NCBI GenBank assembly: GCA_963818695.1
Contig: CAWFTG010000007.1
Coordinates: 124,001-188,000 of the forward strand
Source of the DNA: AP-15 sp963818695
GTDB taxonomy: Bacteria; Pseudomonadota; Alphaproteobacteria; ATCC43930; CGMCC-115725
Direction of reading: 5' to 3'
DNA: 64,000 bases
Shown here in pieces: positions 37,541 to 45,800 of the stretch; position 1 is the stretch's first letter, and each line of letters opens with the position of its first letter. Position numbers and translations under genes: made by a program. The notes under the pieces were generated by a model, which was not told the origin of the DNA, did not search any database, and worked only from the letters and a program-made list of their open reading frames with translations.

Positions 37541-37616
37541 GTCCCCTTCGTCTAGAGGCCCAGGACACCGCCCTCTCACGGCGGCAACACCGGTTCGAAT
37601 CCGGTAGGGGACGCCA
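37541..37616 (+). tRNA. tRNA-Glu (anticodon CTC)
   Basis: The cloverleaf folds with acceptor GTCCCCT/AGGGGAC, D-arm TCGTCTAGAGGCCCAGGA, anticodon stem CCGCC/GGCGG with loop CTCTCAC (anticodon CTC), and T-arm CACCGG TTCGAAT CCGGT. The 3' CCA is encoded (37614-37616). A GAG-reading glutamate tRNA. Confidence 0.93.
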
Positions 37617-37762
37617 GCAATAATGTGATTTTCGACACTATCGGCCGTAGCCCGATTTATTGAGGCACCGCGCAGCCCCGGAAACGGGTGTTCGAGTGGT
37701 TCGGGCGGAAGGCCCACAATCTTGGTGAACATAGCCCCGGAACTATTGATATCGTCAAGTAG

Positions 37763-37834
37763 GCCGGGTTAGCACAGTGGCAGTGCAGCGGTTTTGTAAA
37801 CCGAAGGTCGGGGGTTCGAATCCCTCACCCGGCA
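37763..37834 (+). tRNA. tRNA-Thr (anticodon TGT)
   Basis: Acceptor GCCGGGT/ACCCGGC, D-arm GCACAGTGGCAGTGC, anticodon arm GCGGT TTTGTAA ACCGA (anticodon TGT, reading ACA; the outer stem pair is G-A) and T-arm GGGGG TTCGAAT CCCTC. Discriminator A is followed by CCG, not CCA, so CCA must be added by the enzyme encoded at 45801-47057. The 290 bp after it (37835-38124) holds no gene. Confidence 0.92.
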
Positions 37835-38124
37835 CCGAGATAGGATTGAGGCCCGTTCCGGAATCGGCTGCCATTCGAGCGTGTTCCATCGCTCGAAGCG
37901 AGGCGAGGCCGGCCGGGATCTCACGCAGTTAAAATGTACACCGACGGCCACAGTGCCGAGATCACCTCGAGGCGCGTTATGCGGTCTGATGTGACCCGTC
38001 GAACTAAAGCCCGATGGGCCTAACCGGGAATTCCCTAATGCAGCCGCACGTTGAGCAGCTCATGGGTCGTCCAGAAGGTCGACCTGAAGAGTATTGAAGG
38101 AGGTGCCGAACCTTTACCGGCGAT

Positions 38125-39282
38125 CTACTTGCGAGCAGCCGCGGTCTGCGAGCGCGTTGCATGGGAAGATACCGCTGCACGCAGTCCCTTGGCCTGGAAG
38201 TGCGGGATAACCTGCTCGCCGAAGAGACGGAGGGTATGGAGCACCTCCTCGTGCTGCGCCGGTCCGACCGCGCACAGTAAAATGGCCTCCTCGATGCCCA
38301 GGGCTTCATACAATTCGAGAAAGCGGATGCAGTCGGCCGGCGTGCCGACGCAGAATTTCGTGCCTTCCTCGCGCACCTCTTGGGGCGTGGGCTCGCCTCG
38401 ATATGGGCCACCGGCAAGGCGCTGGTCGCGCGCATAATAAGCTTGATAATCGGGCGGCACCGTCGTCGGATCATAATCGCGCCACACCAGGCGGGCGCGC
38501 TCGCGTTGTTGCTCGATGTACCAGGCGACGAGTTCGGTGCCGCGCTCGGCCACGGCCTGCGGATCCTCATGGCAGTAGCCCGCCGTCATCAGCGCGGCGC
38601 GCGGAGCGGGCCCGGCCCCATTTCCCGGAGCTACCAGTGCATCCCGATACAGCGCCATCAGCTCGCGGACGCGATCCGGGCCGCCTTCACTGCCGAACAA
38701 TCCGCCCATGCCGAGGCTGCCCGTCTGGCGCGCCGTCTCGTCGCTGCCGCAGGCGGACCATAGCGGCGGATGCGGCTTTTGCACGGGCTTGGGGAGGACC
38801 TCGCGGCAGGGAATCTGGTAGTAGTTCCCGTCGTAGGTGATCTCTTCCTGGGTCCAGATGCGCGGCAGCACGTCGGCGAATTCCTGCCACATGCCGCGGG
38901 TGTCGTGGAGGTCGGTCCCGTACGGGGTCAGCTGGTAGGGATAGCCGGTGCGGCCGAGGCCGACATCGACGCGCCCGCGGCTCAGAATATCGAGCGTCGC
39001 CATGCGCGACGCGACGTGCAGCGGGTGGTGGATCGGGGCCAGCACCACGCCGACGCCGAGGCGGATCGTGCTGGTGCGCTGACTGACCGCCGCCAATGTC
39101 AAGTCCGGGGCGCTGTTATGCGACCACACCGGGCGGAAGTGATGCTCCGAGAACCATACGCTCTCGAAGCCCTGCTGCTCGGCATAGGGAATTTGCTCCA
39201 AGGCTTCGTAAATGCGTTGCGATTCACTGGACCGGGTCCAGGGTTTAGGAACCTGGATCTGGTAGAACAGGCCAATTCTCAT
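38125..39282 (-). CDS. LLM class flavin-dependent oxidoreductase (bacterial luciferase-like)
   Basis: This 385-aa protein starts MRIGLFYQIQVPKPWT and shows EQQGFESVWFSEHHFRP, IRLGVGVVLAPIHHPLHVAS, DILSRGRVDVGLGRTGYPYQ and a C-terminal CVGTPADCIRFLELYEALG, which are the TIM-barrel strands and loops of the LuxA-like LLM family with FMN. AAAAGGAGACAGTCCC precedes the ATG. It is downstream of the secreted peptidase on the same strand. The substrate is unknown. It is clearly longer than, and not a close paralogue of, the LLM at 251. Confidence 0.88.
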   Translation of the reverse strand: MRIGLFYQIQVPKPWTRSSESQRIYEALEQIPYAEQQGFESVWFSEHHFRPVWSHNSAPDLTLAAVSQRTSTIRLGVGVVLAPIHHPLHVASRMATLDILSRGRVDVGLGRTGYPYQLTPYGTDLHDTRGMWQEFADVLPRIWTQEEITYDGNYYQIPCREVLPKPVQKPHPPLWSACGSDETARQTGSLGMGGLFGSEGGPDRVRELMALYRDALVAPGNGAGPAPRAALMTAGYCHEDPQAVAERGTELVAWYIEQQRERARLVWRDYDPTTVPPDYQAYYARDQRLAGGPYRGEPTPQEVREEGTKFCVGTPADCIRFLELYEALGIEEAILLCAVGPAQHEEVLHTLRLFGEQVIPHFQAKGLRAAVSSHATRSQTAAARK

Positions 39283-39351
39283 GGGACTGTCTCCTTTTCA
39301 CGGAATTGCCTGACGCACCCACGAAATTGCGGGACCGAATTTGGGCGGGCC

Positions 39352-40611
39352 CTACTTCCCTTGCTCGCCGAGCGGGCTGCCTAGGCCGGTGCAGAAATCC
39401 CAACCGAGGCCGGCGAGATATCCCTGATTCGGACCGCAGGAACCGGCAATGATATCGGTCGTCCGATGGTTCGCATAGATCGTGTTGAGTTCGGTCTGCG
39501 ACGAGACGGAGAAGCCACCGGCAGCGTTCACAATGCCGGCCCAGACTGGGGCGGCGACGCTGGTACCGCCGACGATGTACCAATAGGGATAGGCATAGAC
39601 CCACACGCCGGTCGAGGGGTCGGCGTCGGCGGTGACGTCGGGGGTGCCGCGCTCGTTCCCCACGATCGCCGAAATCGCGTTTTGGTAGCCGGGGCGGGTC
39701 TCGTAGACGCTCGGACCGCCACCACCCGACTGCCAGGCGATTTCCTGCTGAAAATTCCCGGTAGTCGGGTTGCGGCTGATGCTGGTTCCGCCGACGGAGA
39801 CGACGTTTTGGGACGCCGACGGCCAATTCACGCCGGGGCTGTCGCCGGCGGCCCCGAAATAAGCAACCCGCGGCTGTGCAAAATAGGAGTCGTACCCCGT
39901 CTCTCCGGAAAACTCGCTGCCGCCCCAACTCATCGAAACTTCACCGCCACCGGCTTTGCTCAGGAGGGAGTTCGCGACCGAAACGGCCTTCAGCAGATCA
40001 GTAAAGCTGCTAGATGCTGCCTCGACCAGGTAGATCTTGGCGCCGGGCGCCATGGCATGCGCCCATTCGATGTCCAATGCCTCCTCGACGTTCCAATCGG
40101 CGTTGACCGGCGGCTGCCGGTTGTTGGCGAAAACGACCTGGAAGTTTGCATAGGTTGGAGCCGGCAACCCGAATTGGGCCGAGAACAAGCTCAGATCGCT
40201 CGCCGCTGTGGGATAGTGGTAGGCGTCGACGATCGCAATGGCGCGGCTCCCGCCCATGGGGTTGACGTTTACTGCGGTTGGATTGCACCCCGGCACGGGC
40301 GATATGAGCTGATAGACGCAGCCGAGCGAGGCCGGTGTCTCGTAGAAATATCCCGCGTAGGGCGGTCCGCCGGTCTGAGCCGGCGCCTCGAGCGAAGACC
40401 CCTGCGCGCTGGCCATGCCGGCATTGGGGACGAACATCTTATAGTTCGTGTGAGCACGCAAGCCGTGGTGCTGGGGTTGTTCAATGCTCGATTCCGGCGT
40501 CTCCACATGGCCGCCGCGCGCCGCGAACTCGCCATAGGCGTCACTCGCCGCGAACACGCCGAGGACGGCCCCGCCGGCCACCGGCAAGACAATCGTGAAT
40601 AGTCGGCTCAT
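39352..40611 (-). CDS. Secreted S53 (sedolisin) family serine-carboxyl peptidase
   Basis: This 419-aa exported protein has a signal peptide (LFTIVLPVAGGAVLGVFAAS). The catalytic domain shows Glu and Asp in VEEALDIEWAHAMAPGA, SMSWGGSEFSG, AAGDSPGVNWPSAS and the nucleophile Ser in VGGTSVAAPVWAGI, the Glu-Asp-Ser arrangement of sedolisins. A C-terminal DFCTGLGSP matches the calcium-binding end. The long N-terminal pro-domain of typical family members is missing: only about 65 residues, including TPESSIEQP and GLRAHTN, lie between signal and catalytic parts. That motif is shared with the small protein encoded just upstream. Confidence 0.88.
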   Translation of the reverse strand: MSRLFTIVLPVAGGAVLGVFAASDAYGEFAARGGHVETPESSIEQPQHHGLRAHTNYKMFVPNAGMASAQGSSLEAPAQTGGPPYAGYFYETPASLGCVYQLISPVPGCNPTAVNVNPMGGSRAIAIVDAYHYPTAASDLSLFSAQFGLPAPTYANFQVVFANNRQPPVNADWNVEEALDIEWAHAMAPGAKIYLVEAASSSFTDLLKAVSVANSLLSKAGGGEVSMSWGGSEFSGETGYDSYFAQPRVAYFGAAGDSPGVNWPSASQNVVSVGGTSISRNPTTGNFQQEIAWQSGGGGPSVYETRPGYQNAISAIVGNERGTPDVTADADPSTGVWVYAYPYWYIVGGTSVAAPVWAGIVNAAGGFSVSSQTELNTIYANHRTTDIIAGSCGPNQGYLAGLGWDFCTGLGSPLGEQGK

Positions 40612-40740
40612 GGTTCTTCCCTGTTTTGCCCTCTATCCGCCCGCCCGCGCCGTCCCGCTCGGGCGGCGTCCCCGATGATGCGGCAAGCGCTTTAAGGGGT
40701 CGGTTGTGACCGGGTCAACCGCCTGACAGACCCGCAGAAA

Positions 40741-41064
40741 TCATTGCAGGCGGGCGGGGTTTGCCGCCCCGTTCGTGACTGGCGCCTGCGGAGAGCGGGA
40801 ACCCGCCGCGCCGGGAACCCCGCCGCCCGGTGGTGCCTGCGCGCCGTTGGCGCCCTGGTTGGGGATGAAGATTTGGGTGTTCGTATGCGCGCGTACCCCG
40901 GTGTCGCCCGGTCGTTCGACGCTCGATTCGGGTGTCGAGACTTGTCCCGCCCCGGGCGGAACCTGCGCGTACCCGTTTGCCGCGGCAAGGAGAACAGCCG
41001 CGAGCATCGCAATCGACAAACGCGGCCACTTTCTCGCGGACTTCCAGCAAGTCAGCCTAATCAT
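40741..41064 (-). CDS. Small secreted protein with the TPESS...RAHTN motif
   Basis: This 107-aa protein has a signal peptide (LSIAMLAAVLLAAANGYAQ). The mature part reads VSTPESSVERPGDTGVRAHT and then IFIPNQGANGAQAPPGG, and ends in a Pro/Gly/Ala-rich tail. The segment TPESS[IV]E[QR]P...G[LV]RAHTN...F[IV]PN is shared, nearly residue by residue, with the N-terminal region of the S53 peptidase encoded 130 bp downstream. It may be a stand-alone copy of that pro-region. No function is known. Confidence 0.75.
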   Translation of the reverse strand: MIRLTCWKSARKWPRLSIAMLAAVLLAAANGYAQVPPGAGQVSTPESSVERPGDTGVRAHTNTQIFIPNQGANGAQAPPGGGVPGAAGSRSPQAPVTNGAANPARLQ

Positions 41065-41144
41065 CCGATGCGGACTCCGTGATTGGGCGGGTCTCCCGAT
41101 AATACGTTTTCCCACGACAGGAGCGGAAGGGGCGGGCGGCCTGA

Positions 41145-43094
41145 TCACCCGCCCGATGCGGCGGCGCTTGGCCTGGGCGTGCTGCGCCGGTATTCGGGCA
41201 CCAGCCGCTCGAGGATCTGCAGCAACCGTTCCTCGCGCCGCGAGCGGGCGTTTTCCTCCAGTTCGTCAATCGACCGGGCGAGCATCGCGTAGTCGGCGGT
41301 GCGCGGCGCGGCGAGGCGGATCGCCGGGTTCCGGGTAGGGATCAGCGGCTCGGCCGGATGAAACAGCTCCTCATGCAGCTTTTCGCCAGGCCGCAACCCG
41401 ATGAACTCGATGCCGACATCGCGGCCGGGCCGCAACCCCGCGAGCCGGATCATCTGCTGCGCGAGATCGACGATCTTGACCGGCTCGCCCATGTCCAGCA
41501 CGAAGATCTTGCCGCGGGCGTCGGGGGCCTGGCTATCAGGGGATAGGGCCGAGGCCTGCAGGACCAGCTCGACCGCCTCGCGCACGGTCATGAAAAAGCG
41601 CGTGACTTCGGGGTCGGTGACGGTCAGCGGCCCGCCGGCGGCGAGCTGGCGCTGGAACAGCGGCACCACCGATCCGGTCGAGCCAAGCACGTTGCCGAAG
41701 CGCACCGTCACATAGCGGGTTCCCTGGCTCAAGGGTGCCCGCCGCCGCGCTTCATAGAGGTCGAGCGCTTGGCAGAAGCTCTCGGCGAGGCGCTTGGTGG
41801 CGCCCATCACGCTCGCCGGGTTGACCGCCTTGTCAGTCGAGATCATCACGACAAGCGATGCTCCATACGCCCGCGCCGCCTGGGCGACATTGCGGCTGCC
41901 GACGACATTGGTCAGCACCCCTTCGATCGGGTTGGCCTCGACCATCGGCAGGTGCTTCAGCGCCGCTGCATGAAAGATGATCTCGGGCTTTTCGGCGGCA
42001 ATGACCTCGTCAATTTGTGCGCGGTCGCGCACGTCACGCAATAGTGGAACAGGGTGCAGGCCCGGGAAGCGCTCGAGCAGCTCCATCTCGATGCCGTAAA
42101 GGGCGAATTCGCCATTGTCGAGCAAGACCAGCCGGCCGGGCGAGAGGGCTGCGATCTGCCGGGCGAGTTCCGAGCCGATGGTTCCCCCCGCTCCGGTGAC
42201 GAGAATGCGGCGGCCGCGGATCAGCCGCGCCATGCCGTCGCGGTCGAGGACCGCCTGGGAGCGGCCGAGCAGATCCTCGAGCGCGATCGGTTCGAGGGCG
42301 CGCTCGGGATTATCGAGATTGCGCTCGAAATCGGTCAGCTTGGGCAACCGCGCCAGCGGGATCGCGAGGGCATCCGCCCGGTCGAGCAGTTGCCGGATCT
42401 GAGTGCCTGGCAGGTGTTGCGCCGTGATGATCAGTTTTTGCGGGCGCTTGCCGCGGCGATCGAGCTGCGCGACCACGGTGTCGAGCGCGTCGATCGTGCC
42501 GAGTATCGGAACCCGGTAGATTTCCCGGCCGACCCGGGTGGGCGTGTCGGCCAGGACCCCGACGACCCGATAGACGGCGCGTGGATCGCGTCGCATCTCG
42601 CGAATGAACATGTCGGCTCCGTCCTTGGCGCTGATCAGCAGCACCGGCACGCTCTGGTGCTTGACCCGCTCGAGGACGTGATCGAGACCGCGATCCTTGA
42701 ACAGCCGGTAGGCCAAGCGCGGCCCGCCGAGCAGCGCGATCAACACGAACCAGTCGATCAGCAGGATCGATCGCGGAAACGTCTCGAGCCGCGTGAGGAC
42801 GAACATGACCGGCAAGAAGACGAGTACGGTCAAGCTCACCGCGCGAGTGATGTTGAAGAGATCGGGAAGGGACGCGAAGCGCCAGATGCCGCGATAAAGC
42901 CCGGTCAGCAGAAACACGCCCGCGGCGATCAAGGTGAAGCCGGCGACATAGATCGCCGTCAGCTTCGGCTCATAGTCGAGGATGCCGTTGCCGAGCCGCA
43001 AGTATAGGGACGCGACGATTGACACCGCCGCTATCATCACGTCGTGCAGGAAGGCGAGAAGGGCTCGCCGGTTGTTGGGAAAAATTGTTACCAT
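41145..43094 (-). CDS. Nucleotide-sugar 4,6-dehydratase/epimerase of the CapD/PglF/WbpM type
   Basis: This 649-aa membrane enzyme has four N-terminal membrane segments (to about residue 130), a CoA-binding-like Rossmann domain (VPVLLISAKDGADMFI), and a second Rossmann catalytic domain with RILVTGAGGTIGSELARQIA, FHAAALKHLPMVEANP, STDKAVNPASVMGATKR (with Met replacing the usual Tyr, as in this subgroup) and YVTVRFGNVLGSTGSVVPLF, then GLRPGEKLHEEL. Length and order match FlaA1/WbpM-type UDP-GlcNAc dehydratases for surface polysaccharide synthesis. No other polysaccharide genes lie beside it except the GT9 gene at 25 kb. Divergent from the K+ channel gene. Confidence 0.9.
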   Translation of the reverse strand: MVTIFPNNRRALLAFLHDVMIAAVSIVASLYLRLGNGILDYEPKLTAIYVAGFTLIAAGVFLLTGLYRGIWRFASLPDLFNITRAVSLTVLVFLPVMFVLTRLETFPRSILLIDWFVLIALLGGPRLAYRLFKDRGLDHVLERVKHQSVPVLLISAKDGADMFIREMRRDPRAVYRVVGVLADTPTRVGREIYRVPILGTIDALDTVVAQLDRRGKRPQKLIITAQHLPGTQIRQLLDRADALAIPLARLPKLTDFERNLDNPERALEPIALEDLLGRSQAVLDRDGMARLIRGRRILVTGAGGTIGSELARQIAALSPGRLVLLDNGEFALYGIEMELLERFPGLHPVPLLRDVRDRAQIDEVIAAEKPEIIFHAAALKHLPMVEANPIEGVLTNVVGSRNVAQAARAYGASLVVMISTDKAVNPASVMGATKRLAESFCQALDLYEARRRAPLSQGTRYVTVRFGNVLGSTGSVVPLFQRQLAAGGPLTVTDPEVTRFFMTVREAVELVLQASALSPDSQAPDARGKIFVLDMGEPVKIVDLAQQMIRLAGLRPGRDVGIEFIGLRPGEKLHEELFHPAEPLIPTRNPAIRLAAPRTADYAMLARSIDELEENARSRREERLLQILERLVPEYRRSTPRPSAAASGG

Positions 43095-43198
43095 CCCCCG
43101 ATAACTGCCGCCCTAATACAACAATCGCCCGTTGCGGGAAACATCGCCGGGATAGGCGAACTCTATTCCAGCCGAGCTGACCGAGCCTAAGATAGCCG

Positions 43199-44374
43199 AT
43201 GCGCAGCGAGCGCCTTTACCGGCTTCTCGATCCCGAAGCCTTGGGCTCCGCCCGGGCTTTTCGCGCTGTCCACCATGCGATGGTGGCGGCGGGAATCGGG
43301 ATCATGATCGCCAATACGGAGGCAGCTTTTCGGCGGGACTGGTCCGGCGAGCTCGATGCCGGGTTCTGGATCGTTTGCGCCTTCTTCATCGGCGAGTATT
43401 TGCTGCGACTGGCTGTTGCACCGGCGGCTCCGGGAGCCGAGCTGCGCGGCGAATGGCGGTCGCGGTTGGCCTGGGCCGGGTCGATGGGCGGGATCTGCGA
43501 TCTGGTCGGAACCTTCCCCGGGGCGGCCGCGCTTGTTTTCGGCCCCGACGTCGGGAGCCTTCTCGGCTTCGTGTGGGCCTTCAAGCTAGTCCGCTATGCG
43601 CCGGGACTTGCCGGACTGCAGCGTGTGATCAGCGATGCGCGGCGCGCACTCCTGTCGGTTTTCCTCGCTTTCTGCATCGTTCTCCTCGTCTCTGCGAGCC
43701 TTGCCTATTTGGTCGAGCGTGGGTCGCAGCCGCAGGTGTTCAGCTCGATCCCCGCCGCGCTGTGGTGGGCGATCGCGACCCTGACGACCACCGGCTACGG
43801 AGATGTGACACCGCTGACGCCGCTCGGCCGGATGCTGGCGGGAATCGTCATGGTCAGCGGCATTCTCGTATTTGCGTTGTGGGCAGGCATTCTCGCCACC
43901 GGCTTTGCCGAGGAGACGCGCCGGCGCGAGTTCCTGCGGACCTGGGACCTTGTCGCCAAGGTGCCGTTCTTTCGGGATGTTGGAGCCGCCGTCATCGCCG
44001 ATGTGGCGCGCCTGCTGCGCCCGCGCGACTATCCCGCCGGCGCCGTCATCATGCGCCGCGGCGCGCCCGGCGACTGCATGTATTTTGTTGCCTCCGGCGA
44101 GGTCGAAGTGCAGATACAGCCGGAACCGGTGGTGCTCGGGCCGGGGGAGTTCTTCGGCGAGGTGGCATTGGTCACCGGCGGTCCCCGCAATGCCACCATA
44201 GTCGCGGCGCGGCCATGCACGCTGCTCATCCTCGACATCGTCGACTTTCGCGAGCTGCTCGGGCGCCAGTCCGAGCTCGCCCGGATCATCCACGAAGAAG
44301 CGGAACGCCGTCCCGGAGAAGCGGCTCATAGTAGCGCGCGGGAAACCCGGCGGCGGCGCGGGCCTCGCGGTTGA
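43199..44374 (+). CDS. Cyclic-nucleotide-gated potassium channel (MloK1-like)
   Basis: This 391-aa inner-membrane channel has six transmembrane segments, including RAFRAVHHAMVAAGIGIMIA, FWIVCAFFIGEYLLRLAVAP and the pore helix with selectivity filter TLTTTGYGDVTP (TTGYGD). After S6 comes a cytoplasmic cyclic-nucleotide-binding domain: VPFFRDVGAAVIADVARL, RGAPGDCMYFVASGEVEVQI, GEFFGEVALVTGGPRNATIV, with the phosphate-contacting Arg in PRNAT. Order and size match MloK1. Its last 89 bp overlap the convergent DUF455 gene; only the basic, poorly conserved tail is involved. Confidence 0.9.
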   Translation: MRSERLYRLLDPEALGSARAFRAVHHAMVAAGIGIMIANTEAAFRRDWSGELDAGFWIVCAFFIGEYLLRLAVAPAAPGAELRGEWRSRLAWAGSMGGICDLVGTFPGAAALVFGPDVGSLLGFVWAFKLVRYAPGLAGLQRVISDARRALLSVFLAFCIVLLVSASLAYLVERGSQPQVFSSIPAALWWAIATLTTTGYGDVTPLTPLGRMLAGIVMVSGILVFALWAGILATGFAEETRRREFLRTWDLVAKVPFFRDVGAAVIADVARLLRPRDYPAGAVIMRRGAPGDCMYFVASGEVEVQIQPEPVVLGPGEFFGEVALVTGGPRNATIVAARPCTLLILDIVDFRELLGRQSELARIIHEEAERRPGEAAHSSARETRRRRGPRG

Positions 44375-45122
44375 AGGGGGGCTTCAAGTCGCCCTTGAAA
44401 TAATGCCGCACAAGTTCTCGGAAGGTCTCCTCCGGAATGAGCCCGCGCGCGCCGCAGAGTTCGTCGAACCAGCGCACCCCGGCTGCGACGTGATCGATCT
44501 CGTCGCGATAGATGCGGCGCAGCACGGCAGCGCTCTCCGGATCGCCGACGCGCTCGAGAGTTGCCGCCATTTCGGGTGTCACATCGAGCCCGCGCGCTTC
44601 GAGTACGAGCGGCACGACGGCGAGGCGGGCGAGCAGATCGTCGGCCGTCGCAGCAGCCGATTCCCATAGCCCGTCATGCGCGGGCAGCTCGCCGTAGCGG
44701 GCTCCGAAATCGGCGAGCCGCTGCACCAGCAGCTCGAAATGAACCGCCTCCTCCGCAGCCACGCCGACCCAAGCATCGAAAAAGCTGCGGGGCAGCCGTT
44801 CGCGAGAGAACCGCGCGACGATGTCCCAGGCGAGATCGATCGCGTTGAGCTCGATATGCGCGAGGGCGTGAAGGAGCGCGATGCGCCCCGCCGGCGAGCC
44901 GAAAGCACGCCGCTTCGGCATCTCTTTCGGGGGGCGCAGCTGTGGCCGCTCCGGTCGCGCCGGGCGCGGCGGCGGCACCGAAGCGCCGACATCGAGCGCT
45001 CCGGCGCCCCAGATCTCTGCGAGCCGGCGGCTGCTCCAAGCCTTGGCCATCGGATCGGCGGTCGCAAGTATCGCGACCGCCCCACTCGTCAGGTTCGCAG
45101 GAAAGAACGCCCGCTCAATCAA
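44286..45122 (-). CDS. DUF455 (ferritin-like) family protein
   Basis: This 278-aa protein begins at a TTG (no in-frame ATG before the conserved part) and shows LTSGAVAILATADPMAKAW, PPKEMPKRRAFGSPAGRIAL, LHALAHIELNAIDLAWDIV, AAEEAVHFELLVQRLADFG and IYRDEIDHVAAGVRWFDELC. The repeated E..H pairs are the di-iron ligands of the ferritin-like DUF455 group, related to MiaE. Function is unknown. It follows dps by 21 bp in the same direction. Its 3' end overlaps the convergent K+ channel gene by 89 bp. Confidence 0.88.
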   Translation of the reverse strand: MIERAFFPANLTSGAVAILATADPMAKAWSSRRLAEIWGAGALDVGASVPPPRPARPERPQLRPPKEMPKRRAFGSPAGRIALLHALAHIELNAIDLAWDIVARFSRERLPRSFFDAWVGVAAEEAVHFELLVQRLADFGARYGELPAHDGLWESAAATADDLLARLAVVPLVLEARGLDVTPEMAATLERVGDPESAAVLRRIYRDEIDHVAAGVRWFDELCGARGLIPEETFRELVRHYFKGDLKPPFNREARAAAGFPARYYEPLLRDGVPLLRG

Positions 45123-45143
45123 AAACCAGATCCACTACTCCCG

Positions 45144-45668
45144 CTAATCATGCGGCTGGTTCGTGAGCCGGGTCGCCTCGAACAGAAACCAGGTCCGCCG
45201 TTCTGTCTCGTCTATGAAATTTTCGAGCAGGCTGGTCGTGGCCGAGTCGTTGTTCTTATCAGCGATCTCGTGCGCTTCACGCATATTGCCGGTCAAAGCT
45301 TTGTTGTCCTCCATCAATTCGCGCAGCATATCAGTTGCTGCAACGAATTCCTCGTCATTGTCTTTGATACGCTGCAGTTTGGCGACGTGCCCGATCGATT
45401 TCACAGTGGCTCCGCCAATTTTGCGCACGCGCTCGGCAAGCTCGTCCGTCATCGCAAAAATTTGGTCGCCCTGCTCATCGAGCAATAAATGGTAATCGCG
45501 AAAATGCGGGCCGCTCATATGCCAGTGAAAATTTTTTGTCTTGAGGTATAGCGCAAACACATCGGCCAGAAGCGGGTTGAGGGCGTTGGTGACCGCATTG
45601 GTCGCTTCGGGTGTCAAATCGGTGCGGGTCGCCAGCGCTGCAGGCACGGACCTTGTGGAGATTGACAT
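45144..45668 (-). CDS. dps: Dps family DNA-protection / ferritin-like protein
   Basis: This 174-aa protein has the Dps four-helix bundle with the ferroxidase site KNFHWHMSGPHFRDYHLLLDE and EQGDQIFAMTDELAERVRKI, then GGATVKSIGHVAKLQRIKD and a C-terminal ENFIDETERRTWFLFEATRL. It forms 12-mers that store iron and protect DNA in starvation and oxidative stress. AGAGGTCTGCC precedes the ATG. It is likely co-transcribed with the DUF455 gene. Downstream of cca with a 132-bp gap. Confidence 0.92.
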   Translation of the reverse strand: MSISTRSVPAALATRTDLTPEATNAVTNALNPLLADVFALYLKTKNFHWHMSGPHFRDYHLLLDEQGDQIFAMTDELAERVRKIGGATVKSIGHVAKLQRIKDNDEEFVAATDMLRELMEDNKALTGNMREAHEIADKNNDSATTSLLENFIDETERRTWFLFEATRLTNQPHD

Positions 45669-45800
45669 GGCAGACCTCTGGGTGGGGATGGGGGTTCGGC
45701 TGCGTCAGCCGACTGTTCATATAATTCGTGATCCGACCACCGCCATTGATCATGCAACTAGCGTAGCGGCGCGGCCAATAGCCAGGTCTGCCCGTCGCGA

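Noticed and set aside
37520..37951. Small proteins over the two tRNA genes
   Set aside because: Peptides such as RVRDSNPRPSVYKT are the known artefact of translating a tRNA gene on the opposite strand.
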